From positions 3,107,188 through 3,171,187 of the forward strand of contig VUYV01000036.1 in assembly GCA_008711295.1 (NCBI GenBank): a stretch of DNA of 64,000 nucleotides, written 5' to 3'. Below the pieces are notes generated by a model. It was not told where the DNA came from. It did no database searches and worked only from the letters and a program-made list of their open reading frames with translations. The position numbers and the translations under genes were made by a program. The DNA comes from Anarhynchus alexandrinus (taxonomy: Eukaryota; Chordata; Aves; Charadriiformes; Charadriidae). Positions 63,331-64,000 of the stretch are shown here, one piece after another (the stretch's first letter is position 1; each line of letters starts with the position of its first letter).

Positions 63331-64000
63331 TTTTTCTATTGGGTACTTATTCACAGATTTTTAAATGGGTACCATTAAAACATAGCCTATTTATACGGCA
63401 AGGCAATAGAATTGCCTGCATCATTCAATTTTGTGTGGAATTTCAAAAGTATATAAATCAGGCTGTATTTGATGTCACCCTCAAGTGTTTTCCCACCATG
63501 GGTATTTTATTCCATATCTACTATTTCAAAGGAGGCACGTCTGGCAATCATAATATCCCAGTTTAGTAGGCCAAGTGTAGAAAACATGTGCACCAAGAAA
63601 ATATGTTTCCTCTTGGTTTCTATATCTTTTATTCTGGAGAAATCCTACGCCTTCCATGAAGAGAGAAAAAAAAGCCAACAACATCTGTTTCTGCTAATGT
63701 CTGTTTTAGATAAATATCACATAGAACAAGGTTTTAGAGTACTGGAGACTAAATCTTCTAAAATTATTAAAGTACACTGTTAGTACTCTTTTAGCCTGGT
63801 TTTGAAAGAAGCACGAATATACTTTAAAGCCCATAACTTGATTTTTTCTTTTTAATAAAGGTGAAATTTGAAAAATAAAATGTTATTCGTTTATGTAAAT
63901 AGAATTGAAGGAAAAGAGTTCATCTGGGCTTATTAACCCTTACTCCCTTCCTCCATCTGGAATGGCATGCACCATCTGGGCACACTCGTCATCTACCTGC
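63331..64000. other. Unique AT-rich non-coding DNA
   Basis: No supported feature. A plus-strand open frame near 63469-63783 (104 codons) has no family resemblance. Confidence 0.55.

Noticed and set aside
1..64000. CRISPR arrays, operons, tRNA or rRNA genes
   Set aside because: No regularly spaced identical short repeats, no ribosome-binding-site gene chains and no cloverleaf or rRNA sequence are visible. The sequence is vertebrate nuclear DNA.

Overview
The window is non-coding vertebrate DNA, almost certainly from a bird. It is AT-rich and CpG-poor by eye, carries vertebrate microsatellites, and has no bacterial gene structure. Several repeats end in the AATCATAG / ATTCTATG-type 3' terminus of CR1 retrotransposons. 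A solo LTR near 41-42 kb closely resembles, from memory, an LTR family found in many bird genomes. I cannot name the species or chromosome. Two single N bases (1220 and 63313) lie in homopolymer runs, which points to a draft assembly.

I found no gene that I can support. Open reading frames are short, mostly 60-120 codons. Many begin at non-ATG codons, and none resembles a known cellular protein. No tRNA, rRNA or small nuclear RNA is visible. The window is best read as intergenic DNA or the inside of a very large intron. Regulatory elements could be present, but they cannot be recognised from one sequence.

Layout: 1-10.3 kb is unique AT-rich DNA. An old, internally deleted CR1 lies at about 10.3-11.4 kb and contains a 72-bp tandem duplication. 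11.4-23.8 kb is unique apart from a long GA microsatellite at 16.2 kb. Short CR1 3' ends sit at 23.8 and 28.5 kb. A degenerate tandem array with a unit of about 162 bp occupies about 30.6-31.64 kb. It is C-rich on the + strand and is followed by G-rich DNA to about 32.9 kb. Another CR1 3' end lies at 33.8-34.1 kb. At 40.77-42.49 kb a solo LTR (40965-42096) interrupts a GC-rich segment that also holds a perfect 27-bp palindrome. A CR1 tail lies at 43.2 kb. At about 46.43-46.85 kb, on the minus strand, is a decayed reverse-transcriptase C-terminal region from a LINE that does not look like CR1. A CpG-denser pocket sits at 56.4-56.7 kb and a very diverged CR1 fragment at 62.6-63.0 kb.

The recognisable features are retroelements and tandem repeats, so no pathway or operon can be described. 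The observations most worth following up are the 162-bp array with its strand-composition switch, and the decayed non-CR1 LINE.
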